A program made the position numbers and the translations under genes. The notes beneath the pieces are model-generated. The model was not told where the DNA came from. It saw nothing but the letters and a program-made list of their open reading frames with translations, and made no database searches. Shown here one piece after another: positions 9,772-18,243 of a stretch of DNA of 64,000 nt (its first letter is position 1; every line of letters starts with the position of its first letter). Source of the stretch: Salipiger bermudensis (lineage in GTDB: Bacteria > Pseudomonadota > Alphaproteobacteria > Rhodobacterales > Rhodobacteraceae); contig NZ_JAHVIA010000009.1 of the NCBI RefSeq assembly GCF_019801965.1, positions 124,001 to 188,000 on the forward strand, written 5' to 3'.

Positions 9772-10763
9772 TCCGGCTGCTCTTCGCGCTGCTGACCGCG
9801 CTGACGCTCCTGCCGGGGCTGGCGCAGGCCCACGCGCTCGATCCCGGCTATCTCGAGTTGACGCCGCTCTCCGAGGACAGCTGGCGCGTGACGTGGCGCG
9901 CGCCGGATGTCTCGGGCCATCCGATGCCGCTCACGGTGCGCCTGCCCGAGAGCTGCAGCGGCGCCCCCGCCGCGGCGCCGGTCTTCGATGGCCGGGCCTG
10001 GGTGAGCGGCTGGATCGCCAGCTGCCCCGAGGGGCTCGCCGGCGGGACGATCCGCATCGAGGGTCTGGAGGCCACCGCGACCGACACGCTGGTGCGCTAC
10101 GAGCTGACGCCGGGACAAACCCGAATGCAGCGGCTGACCGCAGCGGCGACGGCTTTCGAGGTCCCGGCGCAGGCGGGAACGGTCGAGATCCTCGCGAGCT
10201 ATGTCTCGCTTGGCTTCAGCCATATCCTCGAGGGGCTGGATCACCTGCTCTTCGTCTTCGCAATGCTGCTGCTGGTGCCGACCTACAAGCGCCTGTTCTG
10301 GGCGGTGACCGCTTTCACGCTGGCCCACAGCCTGACGCTGGCGGCATCGTCGCTCGGCCTCCTGCGCATCCCGTCGCCCCCGGTCGAGGCGGTGATCGCG
10401 CTGTCGATCGTGTTTCTCGCCTACGAGCTCTGCCTGCCTGCCGAGCGCCGTGACCCCCTGACCATGCGGGCGCCGTGGCTGGTCTCGTTTACCTTCGGGC
10501 TGATCCACGGGCTGGGCTTTGCCGGCGCACTGCGCGAGATCGGGCTGCCCGAGGGGGATATTCCGCTGGCGCTGTTCTCGTTCAATCTTGGCGTCGAGCT
10601 GGGGCAGCTCTTCTTCATCGCCATCGTGTTGCTGGTGGGGGCGGTGCTTCGGCTGATCCTGCCGCTGCTGGCGCGCCATGCCGAACGCTTCCGGCGCGGC
10701 GCGGGCTACGCCATCGGCAGCATCTCGGCCTTCTGGCTGATCGAGCGCATCGCCGGGTTCTGA
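9768..10763 (+). CDS. HupE/UreJ-family membrane protein
   Basis: 331 residues. A signal peptide (LLTALTLLPGLAQA) is followed by a periplasmic domain of about 120 residues, then six to seven membrane helices bearing the HupE/UreJ signature (GFSHILEGLDHLLFVFAMLL, LAHSLTLA, GLIHGLGFAGAL). HupE proteins are metal permeases, best known for nickel or cobalt. No hydrogenase or urease gene is near, and the surrounding zinc-type genes suggest another divalent metal here. The gene is coupled to the PpiC-like gene upstream. Confidence 0.88.
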   Translation: MIRLLFALLTALTLLPGLAQAHALDPGYLELTPLSEDSWRVTWRAPDVSGHPMPLTVRLPESCSGAPAAAPVFDGRAWVSGWIASCPEGLAGGTIRIEGLEATATDTLVRYELTPGQTRMQRLTAAATAFEVPAQAGTVEILASYVSLGFSHILEGLDHLLFVFAMLLLVPTYKRLFWAVTAFTLAHSLTLAASSLGLLRIPSPPVEAVIALSIVFLAYELCLPAERRDPLTMRAPWLVSFTFGLIHGLGFAGALREIGLPEGDIPLALFSFNLGVELGQLFFIAIVLLVGAVLRLILPLLARHAERFRRGAGYAIGSISAFWLIERIAGF

Positions 10764-10943
10764 CGCCTTTATCCGGGACACGGGGCGAGGGGGCTCGTGA
10801 GGGAGTAGCGGTCGCTGGGCGCTTGAAGATGTGCGGGTAGGCGGGTGCGCGGAGGCGCCGCCATCGCCGGTCAGCCAGCGTCCAGATGACGCGCCGGCAT
10901 TTCGCGGCTTCCGCCCGTGCCCTGCCCGTGCCACAAGCCTGTC

Positions 10944-11300
10944 ATGCGGAAACGGGCGGCTCTGGCGGTGGTTCTTTCTCTCGGCGTGCTGCTGGCACTG
11001 TCGAGTGTTGTCTCCGCCATGCTCATGTCGCCCGACCGCGCCGCTGCCGGATACGAGTCCTATGCGCTCACCTTCGGCGCGGACCCTGCCGATCTTTGCG
11101 GCGATCATGCCGGCCACGCCGGGCACGATCACCATTGCCCGCTGTGCCACGGCCTCCCCGACGCGCCCGAGAGCGCCCGGGCAGAACGTCAGACCCTGCT
11201 CGAGCCGCATGAGGCCTGGCAGCGGCGGGACGATCTGCACCGCGCCGCGCAGGCGCGCAACCTTTGCCATTCCCCGAGGGCGCCACCGGTCTCCGTCTGA
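10944..11300 (+). CDS. Small His/Cys-rich exported protein, DUF2946-like
   Basis: 118 residues. A signal peptide or anchor (RKRAALAVVLSLGVLLALSS) precedes a metal-binding-looking cluster DHAGHAGHDHHCPLCHG near residues 55-70. This layout matches DUF2946-type proteins that accompany copper or other metal uptake genes. An in-frame GTG at 10917 would add nine residues (PCPCHKPV); neither start has a good Shine-Dalgarno sequence. It stands about 180 bp after HupE and 104 bp before the PepSY gene. It may scavenge or sense a metal in the periplasm. Confidence 0.65.
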   Translation: MRKRAALAVVLSLGVLLALSSVVSAMLMSPDRAAAGYESYALTFGADPADLCGDHAGHAGHDHHCPLCHGLPDAPESARAERQTLLEPHEAWQRRDDLHRAAQARNLCHSPRAPPVSV

Positions 11301-11404
11301 CGGCGCTGCGCCGTCTTCTCTCCAGACATCACGCCGGGGCGGCGCGCCCGCCCGGCTCCCTTTTGCTGTGCCCGGCGGATCGTCGGGCCAATCGGACATG
11401 TCTC

Positions 11405-12754
11405 ATGACGGATACCACCCCTCGCGCGGGCTCTGCCGCGCTCTACCGCGCCGTCTGGCGCTGGCATTTCATCGCAGGTCTGCTGATCCTGCCCTTCATC
11501 CTGATCCTCGCGATCACCGGCGCGATCTATCTCTTCAAGGACGAGATCAACGACGCCGCCCACGCCCGTCTGCGCTTTGTCAAACCGGCAGCCAGCCAGC
11601 TCGCCGCCTCGGAGATCGCCGGTGCCGCGCTCGCCGCGCATCCCGGCGAGATCAAGGCCTACACGCCGGCGGCGGCCGCCGATCGCAGCGCCGAGGTCGA
11701 TATTCTCGGCCCCGACGGGCTGAAGAACACGGTCTATGTCGACCCCTATACCGGCACCGTGCTCGGCACGCTCTGGGATGCGGGCGCCGCCGGGAGCCCG
11801 GCGATGTACGTGGTGCGCAAGCTGCACTCGCTCGAGTATGTCGGCTGGCTCGGCAATCGGCTGATCGAGATGGCCGCCGGCTGGATGGTGCTGCTTGCCG
11901 CCAGCGGAACCTATCTCTGGTGGCCACGTGGCAAGACGTTCGGCACGGTGTCGATCAAGGCAAGGCGCGGACGGCCGTGGTGGCGCGATCTGCACGCCGT
12001 CACCGGGATCTACACCGCCGGGTTCATCGTGTTTCTCGCGATGACGGGCCTGCCGTGGTCGTCGGTCTGGGGCGGCAAGTTCTACGACTATGCCAACGGT
12101 CTGGGCCTTGGCATGCCCGAGGGCTACTGGTCCGGCCTGCCGCTCTCGACGGTGCCGCTCTCCGAGGCCACCGACCGCGCGCCCTGGATCATCGAGCAGC
12201 AACCGGTGCCGCGCTCCTCGGTGGCGGAGGGCGTGCCGCAGACACTCGATCAGGTGGTCGCCACGGTGGAGCGCCTCGGCATCGTGCCGGGCTACGCGGT
12301 GGCGATGCCGCGCGGGGCGGAGGGGGTCTTTACCGCCTCGGTCTACCCCGACGACATCACCTATGAGCGGGTGATCCACCTCGACCAGTATAGCGGCGCG
12401 GTGCTCTACGATGCCGGGCTCGCGGATCTCGGCACGCTGGGCCGCTGGGCCGAGTGGGGGATCTCGGTGCATATGGGGCAGGAGTTCGGGCTGGTGAACC
12501 AGATCGTGCTGCTGCTCGCCTGTCTCGCGATGGTCGGGCTCTGTCTCTCGGGGGCCGTGATGTGGTGGAAGCGCCGCCCGTCGGGGGCGCTCGGCGTGCC
12601 GCAGGTGCCCACGGACTGGCGCATTCCCCGCACGCTGCTGCTGATGGCGGTGGCGGCGGGGGTGTTCTTTCCGCTCGTCGGTCTGTCGATGCTGGTGCTG
12701 GTCACGGTCGAGATCGCGGTGCATCTGCGGCATCGTCGCCGGGCACTGGCCTGA
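11405..12754 (+). CDS. PepSY-associated transmembrane protein
   Basis: 449 residues with four main membrane helices: near residue 20 (WRWHFIAGLLILPFILILAI), near 165, near 210 (ITGIYTAGFIVFLAMTGLP) and two close to the C-terminus. Large periplasmic PepSY-type loops lie between them. Family members occur beside TonB receptors and metal or siderophore uptake genes, and some reduce ferric chelates. Histidines at the helix ends (WHFIAG, DLHAVTG, SVHMGQ) could bind haem. It is the last gene of this plus-strand group and runs into a terminator hairpin. Confidence 0.85.
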   Translation: MTDTTPRAGSAALYRAVWRWHFIAGLLILPFILILAITGAIYLFKDEINDAAHARLRFVKPAASQLAASEIAGAALAAHPGEIKAYTPAAAADRSAEVDILGPDGLKNTVYVDPYTGTVLGTLWDAGAAGSPAMYVVRKLHSLEYVGWLGNRLIEMAAGWMVLLAASGTYLWWPRGKTFGTVSIKARRGRPWWRDLHAVTGIYTAGFIVFLAMTGLPWSSVWGGKFYDYANGLGLGMPEGYWSGLPLSTVPLSEATDRAPWIIEQQPVPRSSVAEGVPQTLDQVVATVERLGIVPGYAVAMPRGAEGVFTASVYPDDITYERVIHLDQYSGAVLYDAGLADLGTLGRWAEWGISVHMGQEFGLVNQIVLLLACLAMVGLCLSGAVMWWKRRPSGALGVPQVPTDWRIPRTLLLMAVAAGVFFPLVGLSMLVLVTVEIAVHLRHRRRALA

Positions 12755-12761
12755 TCAGGAC

Positions 12762-12787
12762 GGGGTGCCCGGTCCGCCGGGCGCCCC
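12762..12787. terminator. Bidirectional terminator between convergent genes
   Basis: An 11-bp stem (GGGGTGCCCGG pairing with CCGGGCGCCCC, one G-U pair) with a 4-nt loop and a short T stretch on the plus side. It sits between the PepSY gene and the convergent zinc-type operon. Confidence 0.65.
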
Positions 12788-12833
12788 GTTTGCCTCGAAG
12801 GGCGCGATGGGCAGGCAACGCGCCCCGGGCGCC

Positions 12834-13928
12834 TCAGCCGTCGGAGCCCGCCACTTGCTCCGAAAGGGCGCCCGCGCCGCGGGCCTGCGCCACGTAGACC
12901 GCCACGCTCAGCAGATCCTGCGCCGAGGACAGCGCCTTGGCCTCCATCAGCTCCGCCAGCAGCGGTCCCTGCGACCAGTCCTCGCGGGGCAGGAACTGCC
13001 GGGCGACCAAAGCGGCCCCCTGCGGGCGGGCGCGGACGAAGCGCTGCAGCGTCGCGGCGATCTCGGCCCGGACCTCGGGCGGTGCGACGCCGTGCTGGAT
13101 CGCCAGCGCCTCGACCACCTGCTCGAGATTGGCGAGCGGTTGCAACGGTTTGGCGAGAAACTGCTGCTCGAGCAGGTGCACGCCCTTAATGCCATCGAGC
13201 TCGATCGCGGCGGTGGCGTAGGGGCCAAGGTTGTTGGCCCATTCCCAGTCCGAGACGCGCGTCAGGAAGCCCCGCACCTCATCTCGGGCGAGATCGCTGC
13301 CGGTGAGCCCCAGCAGCAGGACGCGGATCGGCTGGTAGCCATAGGCCTGCGGCAGCCACAGGCCGCGCAGCAGCTCTTCGGGCGTCAGGCGCAGCTCCAT
13401 CTGCCGCAGCAGCGTGTAGGGCGCCTTGTCGATCTCGGTCAGGGCCATCTGGCGCAGCTCGAGATCGGCGCTGTCCTGGAGCGCCGCGAAGATCGCCAGC
13501 CGCTCGGCGCCGTAATCATCGGTCCAGCCGGGCGCGCGGGCCAGAACCTCGCGCATGATCGGCCGGAACACCGGATTGACATAGCTCAGGATGGTCCAGC
13601 CATAGCCGTCATTGGCCAGCAAAACCTCGTCCTCGGGATGGGCTTGCAGCTTGCGGCGCAGATCGCTGCTGACCAGAAGATCGACCTCCGGTGGCGATCC
13701 GGCGCTGTGGATCACCTCGGTGATGTGGAAGGCATAGGGATTGTCGGCGGCGGGGCGGGCCAGCACCACCTCGATGCCGTCGACCAGCCAGTCGGCGACG
13801 CTCTTCTCGGGCAGGTCGGTGTGGAAGGCGCAGGCCAGAGACGGGGCCGTGGGGATGAGCGCAAGCACGGCAGCCAGCGCGGCGCCGACGATGCGCGGGA
13901 GAAGACGGTCAGACTTGGACAGGGCCAT
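12834..13928 (-). CDS. Exported protein of unknown function, last gene of zrg-like operon
   Basis: 364 residues. A signal peptide (LPRIVGAALAAVLALIPTAPSLA) is followed by a mostly alpha-helical protein with repeated short helices, consistent with a HEAT-like or solenoid arrangement. No catalytic motif was recognised. The start at 13928 has GGGAG upstream. It lies about 90 bp downstream of the DUF3299 gene in the ZrgA/ABC operon. By position it corresponds to the fifth gene of Vibrio zrgABCDE, which likewise ends in a protein of unknown function (from memory; homology not tested). It probably works in the periplasm. Confidence 0.7.
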   Translation of the reverse strand: MALSKSDRLLPRIVGAALAAVLALIPTAPSLACAFHTDLPEKSVADWLVDGIEVVLARPAADNPYAFHITEVIHSAGSPPEVDLLVSSDLRRKLQAHPEDEVLLANDGYGWTILSYVNPVFRPIMREVLARAPGWTDDYGAERLAIFAALQDSADLELRQMALTEIDKAPYTLLRQMELRLTPEELLRGLWLPQAYGYQPIRVLLLGLTGSDLARDEVRGFLTRVSDWEWANNLGPYATAAIELDGIKGVHLLEQQFLAKPLQPLANLEQVVEALAIQHGVAPPEVRAEIAATLQRFVRARPQGAALVARQFLPREDWSQGPLLAELMEAKALSSAQDLLSVAVYVAQARGAGALSEQVAGSDG

Positions 13929-14018
13929 GCGAAACTCCCTTCGGTTGCGTCCAGTCTGCGCCGATCCCCGCGTTCTGTCCATGCGGTGGTTTGCGACGCC
14001 GCCATCGCGGGCGGGGGC

Positions 14019-14528
14019 TCAGCGCTTGTAGGGCTCGATGCGGTCGGCGGAGAGCGCGTAGCCCACATCGGCGAGCTGCGTCGCGGTGGCGGCGGTGCCG
14101 AACATGCCGGTGACGGTCACCGCCTCGAACAGGCCATCGGCCTCGTATGGGGTCTCGGTGGTGACGAAGATCAGCTGGTTGGCGGGCGGCGGCGGCACGT
14201 GGATGCAGGCGCCGACATACGGCACCAGCATGAAGGCGGTAACGCCGGTGCCCTCGTAATCGAGGGGAATGATGAAGCCCGAGATCTGCACCGTCTCGCC
14301 GTTCCAGTCGGTGCGCACGCCGGTCGAGATCGGCTGTTGCGCGGCGAGGTCGGATTGGTCGTGCTCGACCAGCCCCTGCAGCGCCGGCGGCAGCGCCTGC
14401 TCGCCCTCGGGCATCAGGTCGCGCCATTCCAGTACCGTGGTGGCGGCGGCGTGGAGCCGCGCGCCGGGCAGCGCGGCGGCGGCGAGGAGGCCAAGGGCGA
14501 GGTCGCGGCGGGAGAGGGAAACGGGCAT
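14019..14528 (-). CDS. DUF3299-family exported protein (ZrgD-like)
   Basis: 169 residues. The N-terminus SRRDLALGLLAAAALPGARLHA is a twin-arginine-like signal. The mature part carries a compact DUF3299 domain with conserved ISGFIIPLDYEG and a Cys-His element in GACIHVPPPPANQ that could bind a metal. It lies between the FtsX-like permease and the terminal gene of the operon. DUF3299 proteins recur beside ABC/FtsX zinc-type transporters, which supports a periplasmic accessory role in metal delivery. The exact activity is unknown. Confidence 0.82.
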   Translation of the reverse strand: MPVSLSRRDLALGLLAAAALPGARLHAAATTVLEWRDLMPEGEQALPPALQGLVEHDQSDLAAQQPISTGVRTDWNGETVQISGFIIPLDYEGTGVTAFMLVPYVGACIHVPPPPANQLIFVTTETPYEADGLFEAVTVTGMFGTAATATQLADVGYALSADRIEPYKR

Positions 14529-14564
14529 CTGGGAGCCTCTGCTATCGGGTCGGAGGAAAGCGCA

Positions 14565-15815
14565 TCATACGCGGACCATCATGCCATCGGCGAGCGACAG
14601 GCGGTAGGCCCTGAGCGCCGGCAGCAGGCTGGCGAGCGCCGCGGCGCCGACCACCGCGAGCAGCCCCCAGAGCTCGCGCAGCCCCGGCGCCTCGAGCGGC
14701 AGCCAGAGCCCGAAGGCGCTGTCGATCAGGGGCCGCGCGAGCGCCAGCGCGGCATAGAGCAATGCCATGCCGAGCCCCGCGCCGAGCGCCGCCATCAACA
14801 CTGCCTCGAGCACAAGAAGCCCGAGGATCACCCTCGGACGCGCCCCCATGGCGCGCCAGATCGCCATCTCGCGACGGCGCTCGTTGAGGCTCGAGAAGAT
14901 CATCGCGGTCATCCCCAGCAGCGCGGTCACCACCACCATGCCCGAGACGCCGACCAGCGCGGTCTCGGCGATGCCGACGATCTGCCAAAGCTCCTGCAGC
15001 GCCACGCCCGGCAGCACCGCGAGCAGCGGCTCCTCGGGGTAGTCGTTGATCCAGCGCTGCAGCTTGAACACCTGCAACCGCGATGTGACCCCGACCATCG
15101 CGGCGGTGATCGCTTTCGGGGTCAGGTCCATCTCGCGGATGCGCTCGACCGGCGTCGCATGACCGGGAGCCTGCGCGCCGCTCTGCCAGTCGACATGGAT
15201 CGCCTCGATCGCCTCGAGGCTGACGATCACCGTCCGGTCGACCGGCGTACCGGTCTTGGCGACGATGCCCGCCACGCGGAACGGCTGATCCTCATGCGCG
15301 GTGAAGGAGGCCAGACCATGCGAGACCACGATCGGATCGCCGACCGCGTAGCCCAGCGTCGCCGCCACATCGGCGCCGATCACCGCGTCGTAAAGATCAC
15401 CCAGCCCGTGACCCTGCGCGATCTTGAGCGCGCGTCCGCCACGATACTTGTAGTGCTCGAAGAAGGCCGGCGTGGTGCCCATGACGCGAAATTGCCGGTG
15501 GCTGTCACCGAGCGAGATCGGCACGATCCAGTCGATCTCGTCGCGCGCGGCGAGATCCTGGTAGCTCTGCCAGGTGACGTTGTTGGTGGCGTTGCCGATG
15601 CGGAACACCGAGTAGAGCAGCAGTTGCACCGAGCCCGAGCGGGCGCCGACGATCAGATCGGTGCCGGAGATCGTGTCGGCAAAGCTGGCGCGCGCCCCGG
15701 TGCGGACCTTCTCGACCCCGAGAAACAGCGCCACCGAGAGCGCGATGGCCAGCACCGTGAGCCCCACGGTGAGGGCGCGGGCGCGCAGCGAGCCGAGGGC
15801 GAGGCGCAGGATCAT
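14565..15815 (-). CDS. ABC transporter permease, FtsX/MacB type
   Basis: 416 residues. One N-terminal helix, a large periplasmic MacB-core-like domain (about residues 40-270), then three C-terminal helices with the FtsX segment around MVVVTALLGMTAMIFSSLNER. Such permeases couple ATP hydrolysis to mechanical work on periplasmic proteins rather than classic substrate import. The ATG overlaps the stop of the ATPase (ATGA). With the His-rich ZrgA it probably moves or releases zinc-binding protein complexes at the inner membrane. Confidence 0.88.
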   Translation of the reverse strand: MILRLALGSLRARALTVGLTVLAIALSVALFLGVEKVRTGARASFADTISGTDLIVGARSGSVQLLLYSVFRIGNATNNVTWQSYQDLAARDEIDWIVPISLGDSHRQFRVMGTTPAFFEHYKYRGGRALKIAQGHGLGDLYDAVIGADVAATLGYAVGDPIVVSHGLASFTAHEDQPFRVAGIVAKTGTPVDRTVIVSLEAIEAIHVDWQSGAQAPGHATPVERIREMDLTPKAITAAMVGVTSRLQVFKLQRWINDYPEEPLLAVLPGVALQELWQIVGIAETALVGVSGMVVVTALLGMTAMIFSSLNERRREMAIWRAMGARPRVILGLLVLEAVLMAALGAGLGMALLYAALALARPLIDSAFGLWLPLEAPGLRELWGLLAVVGAAALASLLPALRAYRLSLADGMMVRV

Positions 15816-16525
15816 GCGGAGGCCCTTTCGGTGTGGGCGATGTCCTCGAGCCGCAGCACCCGGTCGAAGCGCGGCGCGAGGCGCTCGTCATGGCTGACCA
15901 TCATCAGCGCCGAACCGGCCGCCTGTGTCTGCTCGAAGAGCACGCGCAGGAAATTGTCCTGCGTGGCGGCGTCGAGCGCCGAGGTCGGCTCGTCGGCGAC
16001 GATCAGCGGCGGCCGCCCGATCAGGGCGCGGGCCACCGCGACGCGCTGCTGCTGGCCGACGCTGAGCCGCCCCGCCGGACGCTCGAGCAGCCCGGACGGC
16101 AGGCCGAGCGCGGTGCAGAGCCGCGCGGCCTCGGCGCGGGGCGCCGCGGCGCGGCTGCGGCGCGCTGGCGCGAAGCGCAGCGGCAGCAGGATGTTGTCGA
16201 TGACGCTGCCATAGGGCAGCAGGTTGAACTGCTGGAAGATCACGCCGATCTCCTCGGCGCGGAAGCGGTCGCGCGCGCCGGGGCGCAGGCGGGCAAGATC
16301 TGTGCCGGCGATGGCGACTGTGCCGTCCTGCGCGGTGACGATGCCGCAGATCAGCGACAGGAGCGTCGACTTGCCCGAGCCGCTCTCGCCAAGCAGCAAC
16401 ACGCTCTCGCGCGGCGCGATGCGGAGCGTGGGCACCGACAGCGCGAAGCCCGCGCCGCGCTCCCAGTGGAAGCGCAGCCCGTCGATGCGCACCGCCGGGG
16501 CGGCAGGCTCAGAGCCGACCGGCAA
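15812..16525 (-). CDS. ABC ATPase, LolD/MacB type
   Basis: About 237 residues. Walker A is GESGSGKST, the Q-loop is FQQFNLLP, the signature is LSVGQQQRVAVAR (Val replaces the first Gly of the usual LSGGQ), Walker B is LIVADEPTSALD, and the switch His is in VSHDE. The start is uncertain. A TTG at 16525 inside the end of zrgA is used here and a GTG at 16492 is the alternative; neither has a strong ribosome-binding site. It drives the downstream FtsX-like permease. Confidence 0.85.
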   Translation of the reverse strand: MPVGSEPAAPAVRIDGLRFHWERGAGFALSVPTLRIAPRESVLLLGESGSGKSTLLSLICGIVTAQDGTVAIAGTDLARLRPGARDRFRAEEIGVIFQQFNLLPYGSVIDNILLPLRFAPARRSRAAAPRAEAARLCTALGLPSGLLERPAGRLSVGQQQRVAVARALIGRPPLIVADEPTSALDAATQDNFLRVLFEQTQAAGSALMMVSHDERLAPRFDRVLRLEDIAHTERASA

Positions 16526-17138
16526 GGTCGAGCACCGGGGCCTCGCGGGTGATTTCGATCGCCTGCGCACCCTGATCGCTCAGCAGCTGCAGCTCAAGTT
16601 CGAGCGCGTTCGGAAAGGCCTCGAAATAGCCGAAGCCAATCTGCGACAGCGCGGCGGGTGCGGTACAGTCGAGCGCATACTCGGCATGGAATTCGCTGTG
16701 ACCTGCGATGTGGTCGTCGTGCTCTTCCGCGTGGTCGTCATGGCCATGATCGTCATGCGCGTCCTCGTTCTCATGCCCGTGGTCCTCGTCATGCTCGTCC
16801 TCATGCTCAAACGCGTCGGATTCCAGTTCTGCATGGGCCGACACCACAGAGCAACCCGCCGCCTCGGGCAGGGCGAAGAGCTGCAGCGGATCTTCCAGCT
16901 TGGCCAGCGCCGCCGTCACCGCGGCACGATCCGCCTCGGAGGCCGCGGCATGTTCGAAGCCCACGATATCGGCCCCGGGCGCGCGCAGCGCGATCTCGAT
17001 CCGGCCGCCTTCGATCGCGATGTCGAGCGTCCCGACGCCGTGCTCATGCGCCCCGAGCGCGCGCTGCTCCTGCGCCAGAGCGGGGAAGAGGGGCGTCGCC
17101 AGCAGTGCGGCGATGGCGGTGATCCGGAGTGTCTTCAT
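16509..17138 (-). CDS. zrgA: ZrgA-like zinc-uptake periplasmic protein (DUF2796)
   Basis: 209 residues. A signal peptide (MKTLRITAIAALLATPLFPALA) precedes a conserved N-terminal HEHGVGTLDIAIEG block (His ligands). A His/Asp/Glu-rich linker of about 40 residues near the middle (for example HGHENEDAHDDHGHDDH) is followed by a C-terminal DUF2796 block. This is the hallmark of ZrgA, the zinc-regulated protein of Vibrio. The ATG at 17138 is preferred over that at 17141 because AAGGA then has normal spacing. It is the first gene of the operon, 53 bp downstream of a Zur-box-like palindrome, so it is probably induced on zinc starvation. Confidence 0.85.
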   Translation of the reverse strand: MKTLRITAIAALLATPLFPALAQEQRALGAHEHGVGTLDIAIEGGRIEIALRAPGADIVGFEHAAASEADRAAVTAALAKLEDPLQLFALPEAAGCSVVSAHAELESDAFEHEDEHDEDHGHENEDAHDDHGHDDHAEEHDDHIAGHSEFHAEYALDCTAPAALSQIGFGYFEAFPNALELELQLLSDQGAQAIEITREAPVLDLAGRL

Positions 17139-17190
17139 CATGGGTCCTTTCGCGTCCTTGCCGGGAGGTTTAACAGGAGAATTGTAACTA

Positions 17191-17205
17191 TGATATAACA
17201 TATCA
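17191..17205. promoter_or_regulatory. Zur-box-like palindrome upstream of zrgA
   Basis: TGATATAACATATCA is a perfect 6-bp inverted repeat with a 3-bp centre in a short AT-rich island. It lies about 53 bp before zrgA. AT-rich dyads of this shape are typical Zur operators, and the zinc-type operon behind it makes Zur the best candidate. Confidence 0.55.
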
Positions 17206-17598
17206 ACTCGCGGCTCGAAGGAGGCGCGTTTTTGCGGACCCCCGCGCATGGGACAGCTGCGGAGCGGGAGACGGGCGTCTTCGGATCTTGAGGTCAGGAC
17301 GTGGCCGCTCGCATCGTCTTGCGGTTCGGAAGGCGGAGCTTCGTGATCGCTGGAAGGCGCGGGGCCGGCACCTCTCTCTGATCATTTGCCAGCCTGCTTT
17401 GCACTGCGCTTCGGACCTTCACCCAAGAGGTCGGACTCCGCATCGGTCTGGGAGCCGCCTCTGCCGACCCAAGCGGCTGGCCCGCGAAGGCATTACGGGC
17501 GGCGCGCAAACCTCGGGCCGGGCGGGTGCCATTCGAAACCGGCCCCGCGTGACGCGGCATGGGCCGACCGAAGGCGGGCGCGCGGGCAAAAGCCTCTG
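17206..17598. other. Non-coding gap between zrgA promoter and otnC
   Basis: About 390 bp. No frame on either strand has a convincing start, ribosome-binding site or family resemblance, and no clear terminator was seen. It may hold degraded sequence. Confidence 0.4.
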
Positions 17599-18243
17599 CT
17601 ACCAGTCCACGTCGAACTTGGTGACAAGGGCGGAGACCTGTTCGTCGGTGAGCCGCCGGGGCGACAGGCCGCGGGTGATCATCGCAAGCTTGGCGCCGGC
17701 CTCGAGCTCCTCGATGGCGTGCACCGCCCCCTCCAGATCCTTGCCCGCGACAACGGGGCCATGATTGGCCAGCATCACCGCCGAGCGCCTTCCGGCGAGG
17801 CCGCGGATCGCATCGCCGATGGCGGGGTCGCCGGGCATGAAGTAGGGCAGCAGCTTCACCCGTCCGAGCTTCATGATCGGGTAGGGGGTCAGCGGGGGCA
17901 GGAAATCGTCTACATCGGTATCGGGCATCATCGACAGCGCGACGGAGTGGCAGGAGTGCAGGTGCACGATGGCGCCGGCCTTGCTGCGGGTCTCGTAGAA
18001 TGCGCTGTGCAGCGGCATTTCCTTGGTCGGCTTGTCGCCATCGACATGCCGCATGTTGGCATCGAAGAGGCTCAGCCGCGCCGGGTCGAGCGTCAGGAAG
18101 GACGAGCCCGTGGGCGTCACCAGAAGGCCTCCGTCCGGGGTCCGGACCGAGATATTGCCGGTCGAGCCATGGGTGAGCCCCTGCTCGTAGAGGGCCGCGG
18201 CTGAGGCGCAGACCTGTTCGCGGAGGCGTGCAAGATCGCTCAT
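17599..18243 (-). CDS. otnC: 3-oxo-tetronate 4-phosphate decarboxylase, class II aldolase family
   Basis: 214 residues of the class II aldolase/adducin family. Metal-site residues are visible in EMPLHSAFYE (Glu) and VHLHSCH (two His), with a third His in ANHGPVV. OtnC decarboxylates 3-oxo-tetronate 4-phosphate to dihydroxyacetone phosphate. Its ATG overlaps the stop of the upstream kinase gene (ATGA), which fixes the pathway step: the kinase product is its substrate. Length matches the family. A related aldolase such as L-fuculose-phosphate aldolase is the alternative but fits the neighbourhood less well. Confidence 0.87.
   Translation of the reverse strand: MSDLARLREQVCASAAALYEQGLTHGSTGNISVRTPDGGLLVTPTGSSFLTLDPARLSLFDANMRHVDGDKPTKEMPLHSAFYETRSKAGAIVHLHSCHSVALSMMPDTDVDDFLPPLTPYPIMKLGRVKLLPYFMPGDPAIGDAIRGLAGRRSAVMLANHGPVVAGKDLEGAVHAIEELEAGAKLAMITRGLSPRRLTDEQVSALVTKFDVDW

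Noticed and set aside
9768-10763. Nickel permease for hydrogenase or urease
   Set aside because: No hydrogenase, urease or cobalamin gene in the window; zinc-type genes surround it.
10764-10943. Possible cobalamin riboswitch upstream of the DUF2946-like gene
   Set aside because: GC-rich and structured, but no B12-box-like element or other conserved core could be found.
12765-16214. Plus-strand open frame of 1149 codons opposite the zrg-like operon
   Set aside because: It is antisense to several genes with strong family matches, and its protein is low-complexity Arg/Gly/Ala/Gln-rich, a common artefact of high third-position GC.
17206-17598. Decayed gene or insertion sequence in the zrgA-otnC gap
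   Set aside because: Some frames look gene-like in composition, but no family motif or terminal inverted repeats could be recognised.
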